Part shown: positions 1 through 12,407 of the stretch, piece after piece | How the letters are laid out: each line of letters starts with the position of its first letter | Position numbering within the stretch: position 1 is the first letter of the stretch | Source: Bryoerythrophyllum caledonicum | Taxonomy: Eukaryota > Streptophyta > Bryopsida > Pottiales > Pottiaceae | DNA: 64,000 bases | Direction: 5' to 3' | Assembly (NCBI GenBank): GCA_963971425.1 | Contig: OZ020517.1 | Span: 5,086,501-5,150,500 of the forward strand | The notes under the pieces: generated by a model | The model's input: the letters and a program-made list of their open reading frames with translations, nothing else | What the model was told of the DNA's origin: nothing | Database searches by the model: none | Position numbers and translations under genes: made by a program

Positions 1-254
1 AACATAATAATATAATAACATAATAAAATAAAATAACATAATAATATAATAACACAATAATATTATTTTATAACATAAGAATATAAATATAATATTATAA
101 TATAATATAACAGAATATAATATTAACATAATAATATAACATAATAACATAATAATATAATAATAACATAATAATAACATATATGAATAACATAATAACA
201 TATATTATAATATTAATATTATATACAATAATAACATATATAATAATAATATAT
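1..254. repeat. AT-rich imperfect microsatellite
   Basis: The stretch is almost pure A/T, built from shuffled AATAAC, ATAATA and TATAAT words. No gene is visible. It runs off the left edge of the window. Confidence 0.9.
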
Positions 255-257
255 TAA

Positions 258-340
258 TAACCAAAATTGATGTGGTCCACATCAATTTTCATCCAAAACT
301 AGAATTGATGTGGTCCACCTCAATTTTCATCCACATTACC
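258..340. repeat. Two tandem palindromic units (AATTGATGTGGTCCAC core)
   Basis: Two copies of a unit of about 40 bp. Each has AATTGATGTGG followed by its inverted complement around a TCCAC centre, then TTTTCATCC. Each copy could fold into a short hairpin. It could be a MITE end or a local duplication. The following 900 bases up to the CacyBP leader hold no gene I can support. Confidence 0.6.
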
Positions 341-1570
341 TATACCTCCACACTATATTCAGTGAACGGTGTAGTTGGGTGGGACTTTGACATCATTGTG
401 TGCGGTTTTTTTTGTTGGGGCTACCCATGTGGGATCTACAGCTAGTTCCAAACTTATACTCGACTAGGTTCAAATTGAGTGAAGGTCTTGGTTTAGGACG
501 TGACCATGATCTAGGTTCTCGTTGTTAAGGGAGGTGATTCCGTCCCCATATCGAGCATGGCGTGACCTGCGTGTTCAATCTCCTCACAGTTTGATTTCTG
601 TTGCCTTTTCAGAGGAGGATTCAATGAAGAAAAGAATGAATTGGAGCATGTCAGAGTTAACCAAACAAATTTGACATTCTCAAATCAAACACATGGAGAT
701 CCTGTCCAATTTCCATATGGAAAAATGAGTTGTTTTCCTACATTGAAATACAAGAATATATATTGATATTGATAGCATAGAAGGCAGGGCGAGCACGGCT
801 ACAAGGAGTAGCAAGGCAAGCACTGCCCTGCTACGCGTCACAGGGGACTGCCGGCTAACAAATGCACATAAAAATTTATGCTGAGAAACGGTGAGGTAAC
901 CATTGAAGAATCAAAATACGATGTGTATTCAGCCTACCCGAAGCCAATCGAGAGAGCCCAAGCAAGCCGGAAGTTCGCTTCGCAACATGTATTTATTTTC
1001 CCATGTTGTCCATTTTTCCAAATTGTGTGTGGGAATTGAATGTACTTTCCCGATGCTGAATGTAGGGGTAGGGAAGAATTTCTGACACTTCTACACCGTT
1101 CCCAGACTCAGAAGACACAAAGCCTGCCATTACATCACTCATGAATTCATTGATCAATACCCAAGTCATGTACGAGAACGCTACATGTGTCCCTAAATCT
1201 AGGAACGGTATTGAAGTGGGCGGTTTTGGGTCACTGGTCGGTTTTCGGTCATCCAACCTGAATGAGTCCAAAAGAACTTGATGAGGAAATCAAGGAAAAG
1301 TCTAGATTGTTCCTCCGATAAACCCCAAGACTGTCTCCTGAACCCGCTCTTTCCCTTCTCACTAATCAACTCACTACTTACAACCTTCATCTACTAATCA
1401 CGCGCCTGCGTTGCGATCATCTCACACAATCTTCAGCTTCACAAGGTTTGCCCGAACCTATTGTCTGCTTGCTCAGGGTTTATGAGTCTATGCCGGAGAG
1501 CTTGTGCCGATTCCCATTCTCTGCTGTGTTTCTTCTTGACTCTGCGTTTGTTTTTTTGTATTGGAGCAGA

Positions 1571-2817
1571 ATGGCATCGGACTTGGCGGATGACCTGCGG
1601 GAGCTTCGGCAGCTTCTTGGAGAAGCCAAGCGGCCTCACGTTCAGGCGCTTTTGTCGAACGAGATTTCCGTCCTGGAGAAGGTAGTGAGGGTTTGGACAG
1701 GTTGTGATTTGCTTTGGTTAGGAGTTCTGTTCCTAGGGCTTATTGTATTGCGTTTCTGTTGCAGCAACTACCTGTTGAAGAAGAGCAACCGACTGTTGTG
1801 GAGAAGCGTTCGAGTTCAGTTGAGAAGCAGCCGGCTCCTCGGTCGGTTCTTTACACGAGTTTGTCGACTTTCAGCTGGGACGAGGAGTCCGAGAAAGTGA
1901 AGGTATGGTCACCGATCGTGGAATGCTTTTTGATCTTGTTGTGAAGAGCTCTTTGTAGATGAATTTTTAGCTTTGGAACATTGACTTCTTCTATTGAAGC
2001 TCTTTGTGGATGATTTTCAGCTTAATGAACATCAACTTCTTATGAGATTGGATTGTGCAGAAGCTTTACACTTGTGAGGTAGGGCGTCTTATTGAAGCAT
2101 CGGGACGTTTTGGTTTCATTATTAGGGTTTTGGTGCGTGATGCAGATTTATATCTCTTTAGAAGGTGCGACACAGGAGAAGGCTTCGGTTGATTTTCAGG
2201 CTGACGCGATTAATTTGAAGATCCACGACGTGAATGGCAAGAACTACCAGTTTTCTATTCCCAAGCTTGCGAAACAGATTGTGCCATCCGCTTCCAAGAT
2301 TCTTGTCAAGCCGAAGCGGATCATACTTACTCTGAAGAAGGCTGATATTGGCACCTGGTTTGAACTAACAAAGAAGGAAGCCAAGGTAATGCAACAAAGC
2401 ACTCAACCTAAACGTTTGGCTCATGAATAACATTGTTTTAAATTCCGTTTCAGTTAACGATACGATATGTGTACATTCCTTTACGAAGCATCAGTAGTTA
2501 AGAACATAAGACTTCTTCTTGTGAGTAGAATCTCACTTTGAATGCTGTTTTTTATGAACAGATAAAACCTCCAGCTCTTGACAAGGAGGCAGATCCAATG
2601 GCAGGTCTGATGGGGTTGATGAAGGTACTTCAAAACATACATGTTTTCTTGTAGATTGTTAAAAGTCGTTTCTATCGAATATTTGGAATTCTCATTTTCA
2701 TTACTGCTCGTGCAGAACATGTATGAAGACGGTGACGACGAGATGAAGAAAACTATTGCCAAGGCATGGACCGATGCTCGGGCAGGGAAGGCTGTAAATC
2801 CTACAGATACACTCTAA
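1571..2817 (+). CDS. CacyBP/SIP-like protein (calcyclin-binding / SIAH-interacting, CS domain)
   Basis: Five exons joined by phase-0 GT-AG introns: 1571-1681, 1765-1902, 2146-2385, 2562-2624, 2716-2817, giving 217 residues, close to the usual family length. Residues 1-37 (MASDLADDLRELRQLLGEAK...) form the N-terminal helical SIAH/dimerisation segment. Residues about 65-160 form a CS (p23-like) domain, with FSWDEESEKVKIYISLEG and NGKNYQFSIPKL recognisable. Residues 164-217 form an SGS-like tail (DPMAGLMGLMKNMYEDGDDE). In animals the family bridges SIAH1 and Skp1 in ubiquitin ligase complexes; the plant role is less defined. The start is the first ATG that opens directly into the conserved N-terminus. 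A possible mini-exon near 2061-2078 was left out because the CS domain reads through without it. The gene looks intact. Confidence 0.9.
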
Positions 2818-3891
2818 GGTATTGGTATTCCTCTACTGTCTATTTTAGTTAGAGTTGGTATTACATTATGCTTCATTTGGAAGTCACCTTTTGAAGTTGT
2901 GTACTCTCTAGTAGAAAGGGCTTCACATTTCTCGTTTGTGTTTATGATCATTTCAGAAAGTGAGGAAAAGGTGGATCTATGATGTTGTTAGCTGAGTTTT
3001 TTCGCTTATACATCTTTTCCCCTTTGTGCAGGTTTAGAAGTCATGGTTATTGTGCTGCCCTAATAACCGTTTGATCGTGATCGTGAAATGGACAAGAAAA
3101 CAACGTGAAGGTTGCCTGTGTTTCGCATAACAAGATATCGGCGTTTGCCGCAGTTTACCTCACCCAGAGAAACTATCAACTTCTCATGCTTCATACTCGT
3201 GGTTTTTGTAGAAAGAGCTGGTTAAGAGGTATGTCATTTGAAGATCACGACTGTTTGTGGGTATGAAAGTTCGGTTGTGTGATGCGTGATTAACAGTAAT
3301 CCGGAGGCAAGTAGGTTTTTAGTACGGAACACGAATGTGTTATCTTTTTAAAATGCGTGGAATCTAAATTTTATCATTTCTGCAATTACTTTCTGAGTCT
3401 CTCTATCAATGGAAGGATAAAACTGTTACTCTGGTGCAGTAGATTCTGGAATGAAACTTGTCATTGGAGTGAAGTTCTTTCTTTGGTTCTGTTGTCAGGC
3501 ACATGGTTCTTGCATGTTGTTATTAGGCATATGGTCTGAAATATGATGTCGACACTTTTCTGACTTTTAAGTGTTGAAAATGCATAATATAAAAATTGAT
3601 GTGCCACTTCACGAGGTACTTGTAGATGTGTGACTTTTTTGTTCTTGAACTTGCTTTTTAAATTGGAACAAAACTATAGAAACATATATAGATTGATTCT
3701 ATAAAATTATTGAAGACATGTGTCTCCCATGATGGTCCTGGAATGGAACATGTCTTGTGAGATAAACACCTCTTCATGGTTGTGTTGCATCATATGTGCT
3801 CAATGGCATCGATAAAAGTATTGAATGTTTTGCACCAATACAAGATTTTTTTGGAACACCTCTTTTGAAGCTCCTATTTGGAGAGGCCATT
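2818..3891. other. 3' UTR of the CacyBP gene and intergenic DNA
   Basis: The first few hundred bases are probably 3' UTR, perhaps with an intron, since GGTATT directly follows the stop. After that I see no gene, RNA or clear repeat. Confidence 0.5.
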
Positions 3892-4811
3892 TTAACCTCT
3901 AAAGGACGGCGACAATTTCACACCAAAAACACTTCAAAATTGTTGAATTCTAGTCCATGAGTAAGGGAGGAAACAAAACCATAGGATCTCAATTAAGACC
4001 TACTAAGGAACACACTCATAAAATTTGAACCATAGGATCTCAATTGAGACCTACTAAGGAACACACTCATAAAATTTCAGAAACTTTGACTGCACGGATT
4101 GAAAGATTTTAGTGTTTGAAAACAGGATAATGGTTCATTTTCTGCCGTGCGTTGAGTGGACCAGTAGACTTTGACTTCACTTCGTATCAAAGTTTTGCAC
4201 TACACAAGGTCTAAATCTTTTACCATTGTGTTAAGCATGATGTTAGTTCCGTACACACCAATTTTTACAGGTAGAGAAGGAGTGTAGTATGTTCAAAACA
4301 AGTGTGCAAAGGTTCAAAAATTGCCAATTCAGGTTTTATTTTTTGTGAACTTAATATGTTTTAGAGGATAATCTAAATGGTTGATAAGAAGGTTTCTACC
4401 ACATATTGTTGTTGGAAAAGTAAAAAGTGAAAAATATGAAGATCTCTAGGTTTTATATAGAAAAGATGAGGTCTTTGCCCAAAATGTGTAAAAATGTTTT
4501 ACTTGAGTTAAAATGTTTTTAACACTAAAGACAATAATTTTTTTTGACATTTTCAAAGAAGGTAATATTCTCTATGTGTATGAAAATCTCAATATCAATA
4601 GAAACTTCTAGCAAAATTTTGGAGCTGCCTAGAGTCCCCATTTTCTAACTTTGAGTGGTACTAACTTTCAAACCATGAATCCAAAAATAGTAATAAAAAT
4701 ACCTCCACAAGGCTCTTATCAAGGAAAATCTAGTATAACAATTTCAATAAAAAAGGATTTTTTTTAAATTTAAGAAACTTGCCCAAAATTAAAAACGTCC
4801 TTTAGGGTTAA
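3892..4811. mobile_element. TTAA-flanked non-autonomous element A (piggyBac-like)
   Basis: The left end reads TTAACCTCTAAAGGACG. The right end reads CGTCCTTTAGGGTTAA, its inverted complement apart from one base. The TTAA at both ends fits the piggyBac target duplication, and CCCTAAAGG fits a CCC-starting terminal repeat. The 920-bp interior codes for nothing I recognise. It contains a 51-bp tandem duplication and an internal motif near 4086-4108 (TGACTGCACGGATTGAAAGA) that recurs inverted at about 37,935 inside another TTAA element, which argues for one family. The superfamily call rests on the ends only. Confidence 0.55.
3977..4077. repeat. 51-bp tandem duplication
   Basis: Two head-to-tail copies, starting with CCATAGGATCTCAATT at 3979 and 4030 and nearly identical. 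It lies inside TTAA element A. Confidence 0.9.
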
Positions 4812-5083
4812 ATAGGCCTTTAGGGATTATTAACAAATTACACTAGTTTTATCCCTTAAATGTCACAAGGTGTCATTGGTGGTCACAATATTCTACATGT
4901 ATGGTGTCGTATTTGAACATGATAAGGTTTGGATATTGAAATTGATATTGAAATGACTTCCAACTGAAAGATGTTAGTTGAAGAATCTTCAATTGAAAGG
5001 TGTAAGTCTTGCTAAATTTTAGTACATATTTTGTATAGGACAACATAAAATACATGCCAATGTATTTGGTTCCCAATTGATGT

Positions 5084-5382
5084 TTAACTCTTTAGTCTCG
5101 AGCATGACACAGGAGACCTAGGAGATTCTATGATTGTGATAGATTGTGCAAAACATCATGTACACGTTGGATACATATCATTGCAACACAAATTCATGGA
5201 AATCACTTTTGTAGGGGCTGTAGCGGTCAAATTTGGCATTTGAGAGTTGCATGTGATCCCAAATTTTAAGGCGCACCTCCGTTCAAAAATAGGCAAAGTC
5301 TTCAAGTGCGTGGATTCACAGATATTCTCCCAAAACAGTGCCCGAAGACCTTGTTTGGGCCTCCTCGGTAGTAAAGGGTTAA
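5084..5382. mobile_element. TTAA-flanked element E, 299 bp
   Basis: The left end is TTAACTCTTTAGTCTCGAG. The right end, read inward, is TTAACCCTTTACTACCGAGG, about 75% identical as an inverted repeat. It has the same length as the left part of the cluster at 37,583. No ORF of note. Probably a short non-autonomous member of the same TTAA family. Confidence 0.5.
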
Positions 5383-6849
5383 GGATTGAACATGTTTGAA
5401 ATATTCTTGTTTATAAAAGGAATCAACTTGAGTATCTATAAAAGATAATAACATTAATTTAGAACTATGCTACTTGATACAACCTTCTCTAAAACAATCA
5501 TATTTTGAAGCTTGTCTATGTCAATCTCATCTAAAGGCTTCCAAGGATATTATTTGAAACATTCTTATCTTGTCAGGATCCTGTTTGAAACTGTCTTGTC
5601 AAGATCCTATTTGGAAGGACATCTACTTTAGGTATCTTTCAAAAAGTAATAATGGTGACATGAAACAACCTTCTCTTGACCGGAAGCTTATGTAGATCTT
5701 ATTTAATGTACAATCCTACTTCAAAAAACATTAGAGGTATCCAAAGCTGTATTCTAAATTGGCTCAACACGTCTTAAAAAAATCATTAGCAAACCTACAT
5801 AGAAAACATAGGGTTCTCAATCCTTTATAAAGTTGGAAACCTTAAATTAAAAAACTTTATTTAAAACACATCTAAATTCATAAAATTACTATTTAAAAAA
5901 AACTACATTATTTCAAATCCTTTGCTCTTCAGATTCTAATCTTTTCATATTTATCTAACAAATGAAATATTTATATCTTACATTTTTTTGACTAAACAAA
6001 CTATCCCATTCTACACTAAAGCTCACCTCCTCACCAACTATATGTATACAACAAAAACATAAAATCACCAAACAAAAGTATAATTTCCAAAACTAAAAAC
6101 CACCACAATGTAAAACGGATCCAATCCCACAAGAAAAAATGTCCTTCCATCACCAAACCATCCTTCTTTCCCTCAATACCCCCAAACCAAACCAAAAAAA
6201 ACAAAAAACAAAAAAAACAAAAAAAAAACATGATCACCCTAGATGCACTATAATTTGAGCTTGTTGTACTTTTTAGCAATGAATTCAGAGCTAAATCATT
6301 AGAGAGTACCAAATTGATGAAGCCCATCCCCATCCCCCCCAAATGTCACATCCACACACCTCAAAATTCAAACCCCAAGTGCTCCCCATAAAGACCCTTC
6401 CCAAAGGAAACCAATAAAGAAAAAGGGGGAAAAGGTAAAGAAAAAGGGGGGAAAAAGAAAAGGAAAAACCCAAGAGCCCTCGTAAAGAGCGTGAAGTGGG
6501 CGCCCCTTCCAAGTTCTCTTGTATGTTTCATTGGTCGTGTTGCTGGTGGCTCACATTCAGCTGCTCCACTTTTGGTAAGGAAGTCAAAACTATGGTGTTC
6601 CCATCCCATTGTCGCCCAATCAAGCCTCCAGGGTTTTAGAGGACGACGCAAATTAGAGAGAATTGTGTCCGGAAGGGTTTATGATTTTATCCCGGCGTTT
6701 AGGTTTGTGGGTTTTTTGTAAATTCTGTTGGATCCAAGGATTTCGCCTCATTTTAGGCAGCAGCATTGGGGGGAGCTTTGGATTGTGATGTGGTTTCGTC
6801 GGGGTTGGAGAGTTTTGGTTGTGGATGGGGGTTTGCTGGTCGATTGATT
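5383..6849. other. Intergenic DNA upstream of the ITPK gene
   Basis: AT-rich DNA to about 6,300, then A/C- and G-rich runs at 6,180-6,470. Open frames here are low-complexity. I see no supported gene. The last 200-300 bases probably hold the ITPK promoter. Confidence 0.4.
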
Positions 6850-6878
6850 GGTTTGGTTTGGTTTGGTTTGGTTTGGTT
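6850..6878 (+). repeat. (GGTTT)n pentanucleotide run in the ITPK leader
   Basis: Five to six tandem GGTTT units about 70 bases upstream of the ITPK start codon, so probably in the 5' UTR or core promoter. Confidence 0.85.
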
Positions 6879-6949
6879 GCGGGCAGAAGGAAGCGTGAAT
6901 TGAAGTAGCGAGGTGGAAGGGCGACGGGGATGTGTGAGGAATCGCAACG

Positions 6950-9219
6950 ATGCCTTCGCCGCGGTTTACCGTAGCTTACGCCTTGACCGCGAAGAAGACC
7001 AAGAGCTTTATGCAGCCGAAGCTCGAGGCTCATGCCAGGTAGAGTGATGGATTTTGGACTCTTTGATGAAGCTCTAGAAGACGTTTTTGATGACTTTTTT
7101 TTTTTTTTTTTTTTCTTTCATGTGGACAGGTCCAAGGGGATTACGTTTGTGGCTCTCGATCACAGCAGAGCGCTTACAGAGCAGGGTCCTTACGACGTCA
7201 TTCTGCACAAGGTAGTAGGTTTCGTGCTTTGTACACGTTCCGTGGATGGTTTCAGCATCTCTCTCTCTCTCGCGTCTCCTCCTTGTTTAAGGGTGTTCAT
7301 TTCCGAATATTTACATTGTCCAGACGTGATGCTGGCCCGCTTGTTGGCGGAACTGCTTGGAGTGATGGCTGTTGAGCTCACTCGCAAAGGTGCTTTATCG
7401 TATCTGGTTTTCATGTTTTCACTCGTGTGTGTTGGGATATTAATGTGCTTGTTCTTGTTGGGGTCCGATGCAGTCGACGGCCAAGGAGTGGCGGCAAGAG
7501 CTTGAGGTGAGGGAGAACTAGCAAGAGATGTAGCTTGTTTCGTGTGTGAAGCAAATCAATGGACTTCATTGTGATTTTTTTTTTGGCTTGCTTTTGCAGG
7601 ATTATGTGCAGAAATTTCCAGAGGTGACTATTTTGGATTCACCAGCTGCAATTCAGCAGCTCCGAAACCGACAGTCTATGTTGAAAGAGGTTGCGGATTT
7701 GAAGCTCACCCACGCTGATGGTAAGCTTTTCTGATTTGCACAGATTATCTCATTTGACACAAGGCTAAATAGTACACAGATAATCTGTGTCGTTTCTTTG
7801 CTTTAGAGATTGCTCATTTTCATGTATTCATGTGCTTACTGATAGAGAGGACGTTGTTTTCCATAGAACTAGGGGAGTTTACATTACACACATCTGTGCC
7901 CATTGCAGGCCAAGTACGTGTTCCGAGCCAGACTGTAGTCGTGGGCGATTCATCTTGCATTCCAACCTCTGTAGCTGAAACCGGACTGAAGCTGCCTCTA
8001 AGTAAGCAGCTTTTGATTTCTGTTGTTTGTTGGAACCTGAAGAGTTTGCACTCAATCTGTCGTGTTATCTAACATAATGCACATGGACGTGTGTTGATTT
8101 GGCTACTATTTGTGCAGTTGCAAAGCCACTGGTGGCTGACGGCTCTGCAAAATCACATGCAATGTCACTCATATATGATCGGTTTGGGCTCTCGTGCCTT
8201 GACACTCCTCTTGTTCTCCAAGAATTTGTCAATCATGGTACGATTCTTTTATCCACTCTAGGTTAGTTCCTCAGTTTTTTGTTTTTTTCCTTGCCAGCAA
8301 ACGTTTGTTGTGTGCTTGTACCAGAAGTAGGTATATTTTAATGTTTGCGATGTGTTTACTTTCACACACAGGCGCTGTACTATTCAAAGTGTACGTGATT
8401 GGCGATGGTATCAAGGTGGTACGAAGGTTTTCTTTGCCTGATTTGAGCGAGAAGGACATGGGTCTTGGAGTGAAGTCATTTCCAAGGGTTTCCTGTGCAG
8501 CAGCGACAGCCAACGAAGCTGACCTCGACCCGGAGGCGGCAGGTGCGATCTTTACTGTACTTGCTGATGAATGTGGGTTTCTTTTGATGTTATCAGACTG
8601 GTATAGTTACCGAATGCTTCTTTGTTGACAATTGTTTATTGATGCAGCTTTGCCTCCTCAACGGCTTCTTGAGTGCCTCGTGGCAGAGTTACGTACAAGA
8701 CTGGTAAGATCGTCAACAATTTGATTATTAATCAAGCCATCTGTAGTCAATAGATTGACATGTTAGAGTAAGGATTCTTTTTGCATTACTTAGCTTGTAG
8801 TACGTGAGTAGACCTTTTACTTGGTTGACGCTCACTGTGCTGTGCTCTGATTACCTGTTGGAATTTCCTAGGGTTTGTCGCTGTTCAACTTTGACATGAT
8901 CCGAGAAGGAGGTTCCGGAAATCGTTACTACGTCATCGATATCAATTATTTTCCTGGTACGTGGGATCAAGTCCCCTTCTAGGGTTATGTATTTTGTCAC
9001 GATTGTGGATTTTATCTGTTTTATCTAGATCATGTGTGGGGTGTGGAAATGTCTGAAAACACATGTAAATGTCCGTTTTGTTGTGCAGGCTTTGGCAAGG
9101 TGCCAGACTATGAGTTGCTGGTCACTGATTATCTAGTGGACTTGGCGAGGAGGAAAGGCAAGAAGCTTGGATCCGAAGAACCTGACCTTGAGTTTGAAGA
9201 GTGTCCGAATGCATCCTGA
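6950..9219 (+). CDS. ITPK: Inositol 1,3,4-trisphosphate 5/6-kinase (ITPK family)
   Basis: Ten exons: 6950-7038, 7130-7211, 7474-7506, 7600-7720, 7909-8001, 8118-8237, 8372-8542, 8648-8703, 8872-8956, 9089-9219, giving 326 residues. All junctions are GT-AG and phases agree. The family phosphorylates inositol tris- and tetrakisphosphates at the 5/6 position in the soluble pathway to phytate. The N-terminal domain carries [17 protein letters not shown] and [22 protein letters not shown]-like sequence. The ATP-grasp part shows [50 protein letters not shown] and the Mg-binding [18 protein letters not shown]. No key residue is obviously missing. The first ATG gives the expected family N-terminus. 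The gene is convergent with the OEP16 gene (670-bp gap). Subtype within ITPK1-4 was not determined. Confidence 0.95.
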
Positions 9220-9891
9220 AAATTTCCGCCTCCTCGGATCCTGCTCTCTCTCCCTCTCCCTCGCTCTCTTTTTCCCCCTTCCTTTCTGGCAATATTTGAA
9301 GCCTTGGTGTCTATCGCAACTTTTGGTGGAAAACCAATGAATGCTCTGAGTTTGAATGCCATTGGTATGAGCCAGCTACACGTGTAGTCACCTGAGAATT
9401 GAGAACGTTGGAAGACTTCTTTGGTGTCATCTAGAGCTGTGAAAATGAAAGTAGAGCTTGGGAACACCTGATAGGTTTTTTAATAGGTAGTCTTCACCAA
9501 TGAAGACAATTCCTTTTCATTCACGAGATGGTAGGCTTAGAGCTCATTTTCAGGCATCATCAATGCATATCGTACTTTGCTTCAAGGCACACGTACGTTG
9601 CGGAAGGCTTTTGTCACGGTACTCAGTGCTCACTGTGTCGTGATGGTGAACAATTCTGAATCGCAAGCTTGACTGAACTTCTGGTTTTCGCAAGCGTTTA
9701 AATAGGTGCCTTACACATCGTTCGACTCTAACATGCTTGATACGTGTCTTGGAGAGATGTACTAGACAAGTCACGTTATGTTGCAACAATTGCCGCGTGT
9801 TTCATGGTATGAACTCGCGCAATCCCATTCCATGTTTGGACGTGACTTCTTCCAACTGTGCATACTTCACGTGCTCAAGCTGGGACAGGGG

Positions 9892-11212
9892 CTAGAAGAG
9901 TTTGAGAAACTCAGCAGCAGTGGCCAAGGCACTTGCAGTGAGGGCCGTGCGCACCATTTTGTCTTGGCTGATCCTACCGTCCGAGACCGAAAGTATGGCC
10001 CCTGTCAACGCACCTCCAACTGCTGCATTTTTCTGCAAACTACCGCATTATATATTCAAGTGAAGAGCACACACAGTGAGAGTGAGTGATTACAAAGCGG
10101 CCTTTCCTTACCCAATCGTGCTTGCCTTTTCGAGCCTTTCCCATACCGTACTCAAACCCAGCGTACATCCCTGCTACCATTCCTGCAACATGTGAATCCA
10201 GCAGAGTTAACCCACACGTAACATAGATTTTCTCAGGGAAGTCGTGTCTGAGGCCTTGATACATCTTACACTACACGTCTGAAAACACATGTGATCAACG
10301 ATTTCCTCCACTTTCTGAATATTTTACATGAACTCTATGAGTGTCACTGAAGCGGAGAGCATGTGGTTCCCTTCTCACCCCATTGAAGGCCCTCTTTTCC
10401 AGCCTTCTTGACCTGCATGGCCGACAGATCTACGGATAATCAGTAGCTTACGTCGGAAACAGAGCCCACTTCAAATTAAGTCCAAGCAGACTCTACTTCT
10501 CAATGCTTCTTATAAGCACTTATGAAGAGTGTTGGCGTCCTCTACTGATGATTCCTCCTTCAACAAGGTTCAGTATTCACGCAAAAGTAAATTCCTTCCA
10601 AAGTTGCATGTCATGAGAAAAATGAAATGAATCTCACAATTTTTTCGATGTCGTGCCTCGTGGTCGGCATGTCTGCATCATCCCCATGTCCACACAAATC
10701 ACATATCAAAGAACCACCTGTGGATAACACCGCATAATTTCATGTATTCTACGTGACCTGATCGGACACTGTAATGTTGACAGGACCTACGTCTGTAATA
10801 TAGACTGCCAGAGATCAGTGAGGCTCCGCGACCGTGGTCAGTTTGTGAATCCTGAACTATGTTAGATGACACTCAAGTTCCACGACAGGACTGGAATGGA
10901 TCTGGGGGCTCGATCAGTTACGGTGACTAGTCTCAGGGCCAGGCGCAGTGCAAATACCTTTCCTCATCCAACTATACGCCTCCTGCGTCGCCGCGTGAGC
11001 AGCCCCTACCTGCAAGCAAACCAAAAAACCACTCAATACTATCTGGTTCCGAAGAGCCGCCACGTAACGTTTTGAGTGCGCGCGGTGATCCTCCTCACCC
11101 CTCCAATCTTGAGCACGCCGTCCAGGGTGCAATTCAGCAACGGACTCCCGGTGTCCAGAAGGCAGTGCATGGAGTGCGGGGTAGCCGTGAGCGACAACCT
11201 CTGGCGCGTCAT
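9892..11212 (-). CDS. OEP16: Outer envelope pore protein 16 (OEP16 / PRAT family)
   Basis: Six exons on the minus strand, in transcript order: 11212-11099, 11009-10958, 10717-10638, 10412-10379, 10182-10112, 10032-9892, giving 163 residues with consistent phases and GT-AG sites. The N-terminus (LLDTGSPLLNCTLDGVLKIG) aligns with the first helix region of plant OEP16. Next come GVGAAHAATQEAYSWMRKG, VKKAGKEGLQWG, GMVAGMYAGFEYGMGKARKG and KNAAVGGALTGAILSVSDGR. These match the four-helix Tim17/22/OEP16 (PRAT) fold of a plastid outer-envelope amino-acid-selective channel. The loop before VKKAGKEG (CDLCGHGDDADMPTTRHDIE) is longer than in OEP16-1, as in S-domain-carrying members; subtype is inferred only. 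The C-terminus ends AEFLKLF. No single frame shows the protein because the exons are short. Confidence 0.88.
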
Positions 11213-11935
11213 TTCGTCGCCGAAACCAGTCGAGAACTGCTCCTTCTGTTCGGCGAATAGAAACGGAATCTACTCAACATGCATGCAGCAGTTGAAATCA
11301 CGTGTCAGAAACAATATTAACCATAAAGACATGGAGTTCATGGTCTTCGGATTGTAGCGTACCAGTTGCAGCATACCTTAACGTGGCGGTCTCACCGAGC
11401 CTTGATTTGGAACTCTGTCATGAATCCAAGGATGCGGTCAAAAACGTGTATTCACGATCAGAACATAACATGGATCCAGGGCATATATATATGTGACTGT
11501 AGTCTATATAAATCCGTACCCACAGCTACTATTTAAACAATCTCTGTCATTCGTGTCTTCTCTGGACACTTTGATATTGGCACTACACATGGAGATATTG
11601 CGTGGGATTGAAAGCGCCTGAGAGACAGAAAAACTGGTGGTGCTTCCAGCATTCAAAATGAGCTCCAGATTCCCTAATTCAACCTTGATGATGAATCTGC
11701 TTAACAGCATGCGTTCTTGTGGTTACGACTTCCCTTGTGATAAGGGAATTTGAGATTGAAGCTGGCGGCGGGCCGGGGTGAAAACCGCCACTGATCGATC
11801 GCTTGGGATCCAAAAGACGTGCCTGATTGATGACTTCAAGTGCATGCATGCATCACATGAAAGCTACGAAAACCGTGTCTGAACCGTCATTTCTTATCGT
11901 AGTTTTTGGACGCACTAAGTCTCTTCATCTACCGT
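11213..11935. other. Upstream region of the OEP16 gene
   Basis: Non-coding as far as I can see. The proximal part should carry the OEP16 promoter, read leftwards. No other gene or repeat recognised. Confidence 0.4.
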
Positions 11936-12110
11936 CACTACAAGAAAATAGGGTGTTTAGCAATGTTTTGAGAAATTCCTAAGCAACGTCTAGGGGCTTG
12001 CTTTGTACATAAAATCACGCTACAACTAGTTGCTTCTTTAAAAAGCAAGCCCCTAGGCGTTGCTTAGGAATTTTTCAAAACGTTCCTGAACACCTTGTTT
12101 TCTTGTAGTG
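11936..12110. mobile_element. CACTA-type MITE, copy 1 (175 bp)
   Basis: It begins CACTACAAGAAAATAGGG and ends with the inverted complement ...TTTTCTTGTAGTG, the canonical CACTA (En/Spm) terminus. It is flanked by CGT at 11933-11935 and 12111-12113, the 3-bp target duplication expected of the superfamily. The whole element is an imperfect inverted repeat (AAGCAACG / CGTTGCTT, TAGGGGCTTGCTTT / AAAGCAAGCCCCTA), so a transcript would fold into a long hairpin. Confidence 0.85.
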
Positions 12111-12268
12111 CGTTGCACTTCTCCTGAAACAACTACCATGCTTAAGTTGATTTCAACATCCCTACAACACCAGAAATTATTTGAAGGCAAAGTTTGGGCA
12201 ATGGTAGGCCCTTCTGGGCTTGTGCAAAATGTGTTATTCAGTTTATTGGTAGGTTCATGTAACCATGT

Positions 12269-12407
12269 CACTACAAGAAAACAGGGTGTTTAGCAACGTT
12301 TTGAAAAATTCCTGAGGAGCGTCTAGGGTTTTATGTACAAAGCAAGCCTCTAGGTGCTGCTTAGGAATGTTTCAAAACGTTGTTGAACACCCTGTTTTCT
12401 TGTGGTG
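12269..12407. mobile_element. CACTA-type MITE, copy 2 (139 bp)
   Basis: It begins CACTACAAGAAAACAGGG and ends CCCTGTTTTCTTGTGGTG. It is flanked by TGT at 12266-12268 and 12408-12410, a 3-bp target duplication different from that of copy 1, so it was an independent insertion. Its sequence is related to copy 1 but shorter in the middle. It lies 158 bp from copy 1 in the same orientation. Confidence 0.85.

Noticed and set aside
2061-2078. Mini-exon in the CacyBP gene (AAGCTTTACACTTGTGAG between AG and GT)
   Set aside because: It would insert six residues into the first strands of the CS domain; joining exons 2 and 3 directly gives the family sequence.
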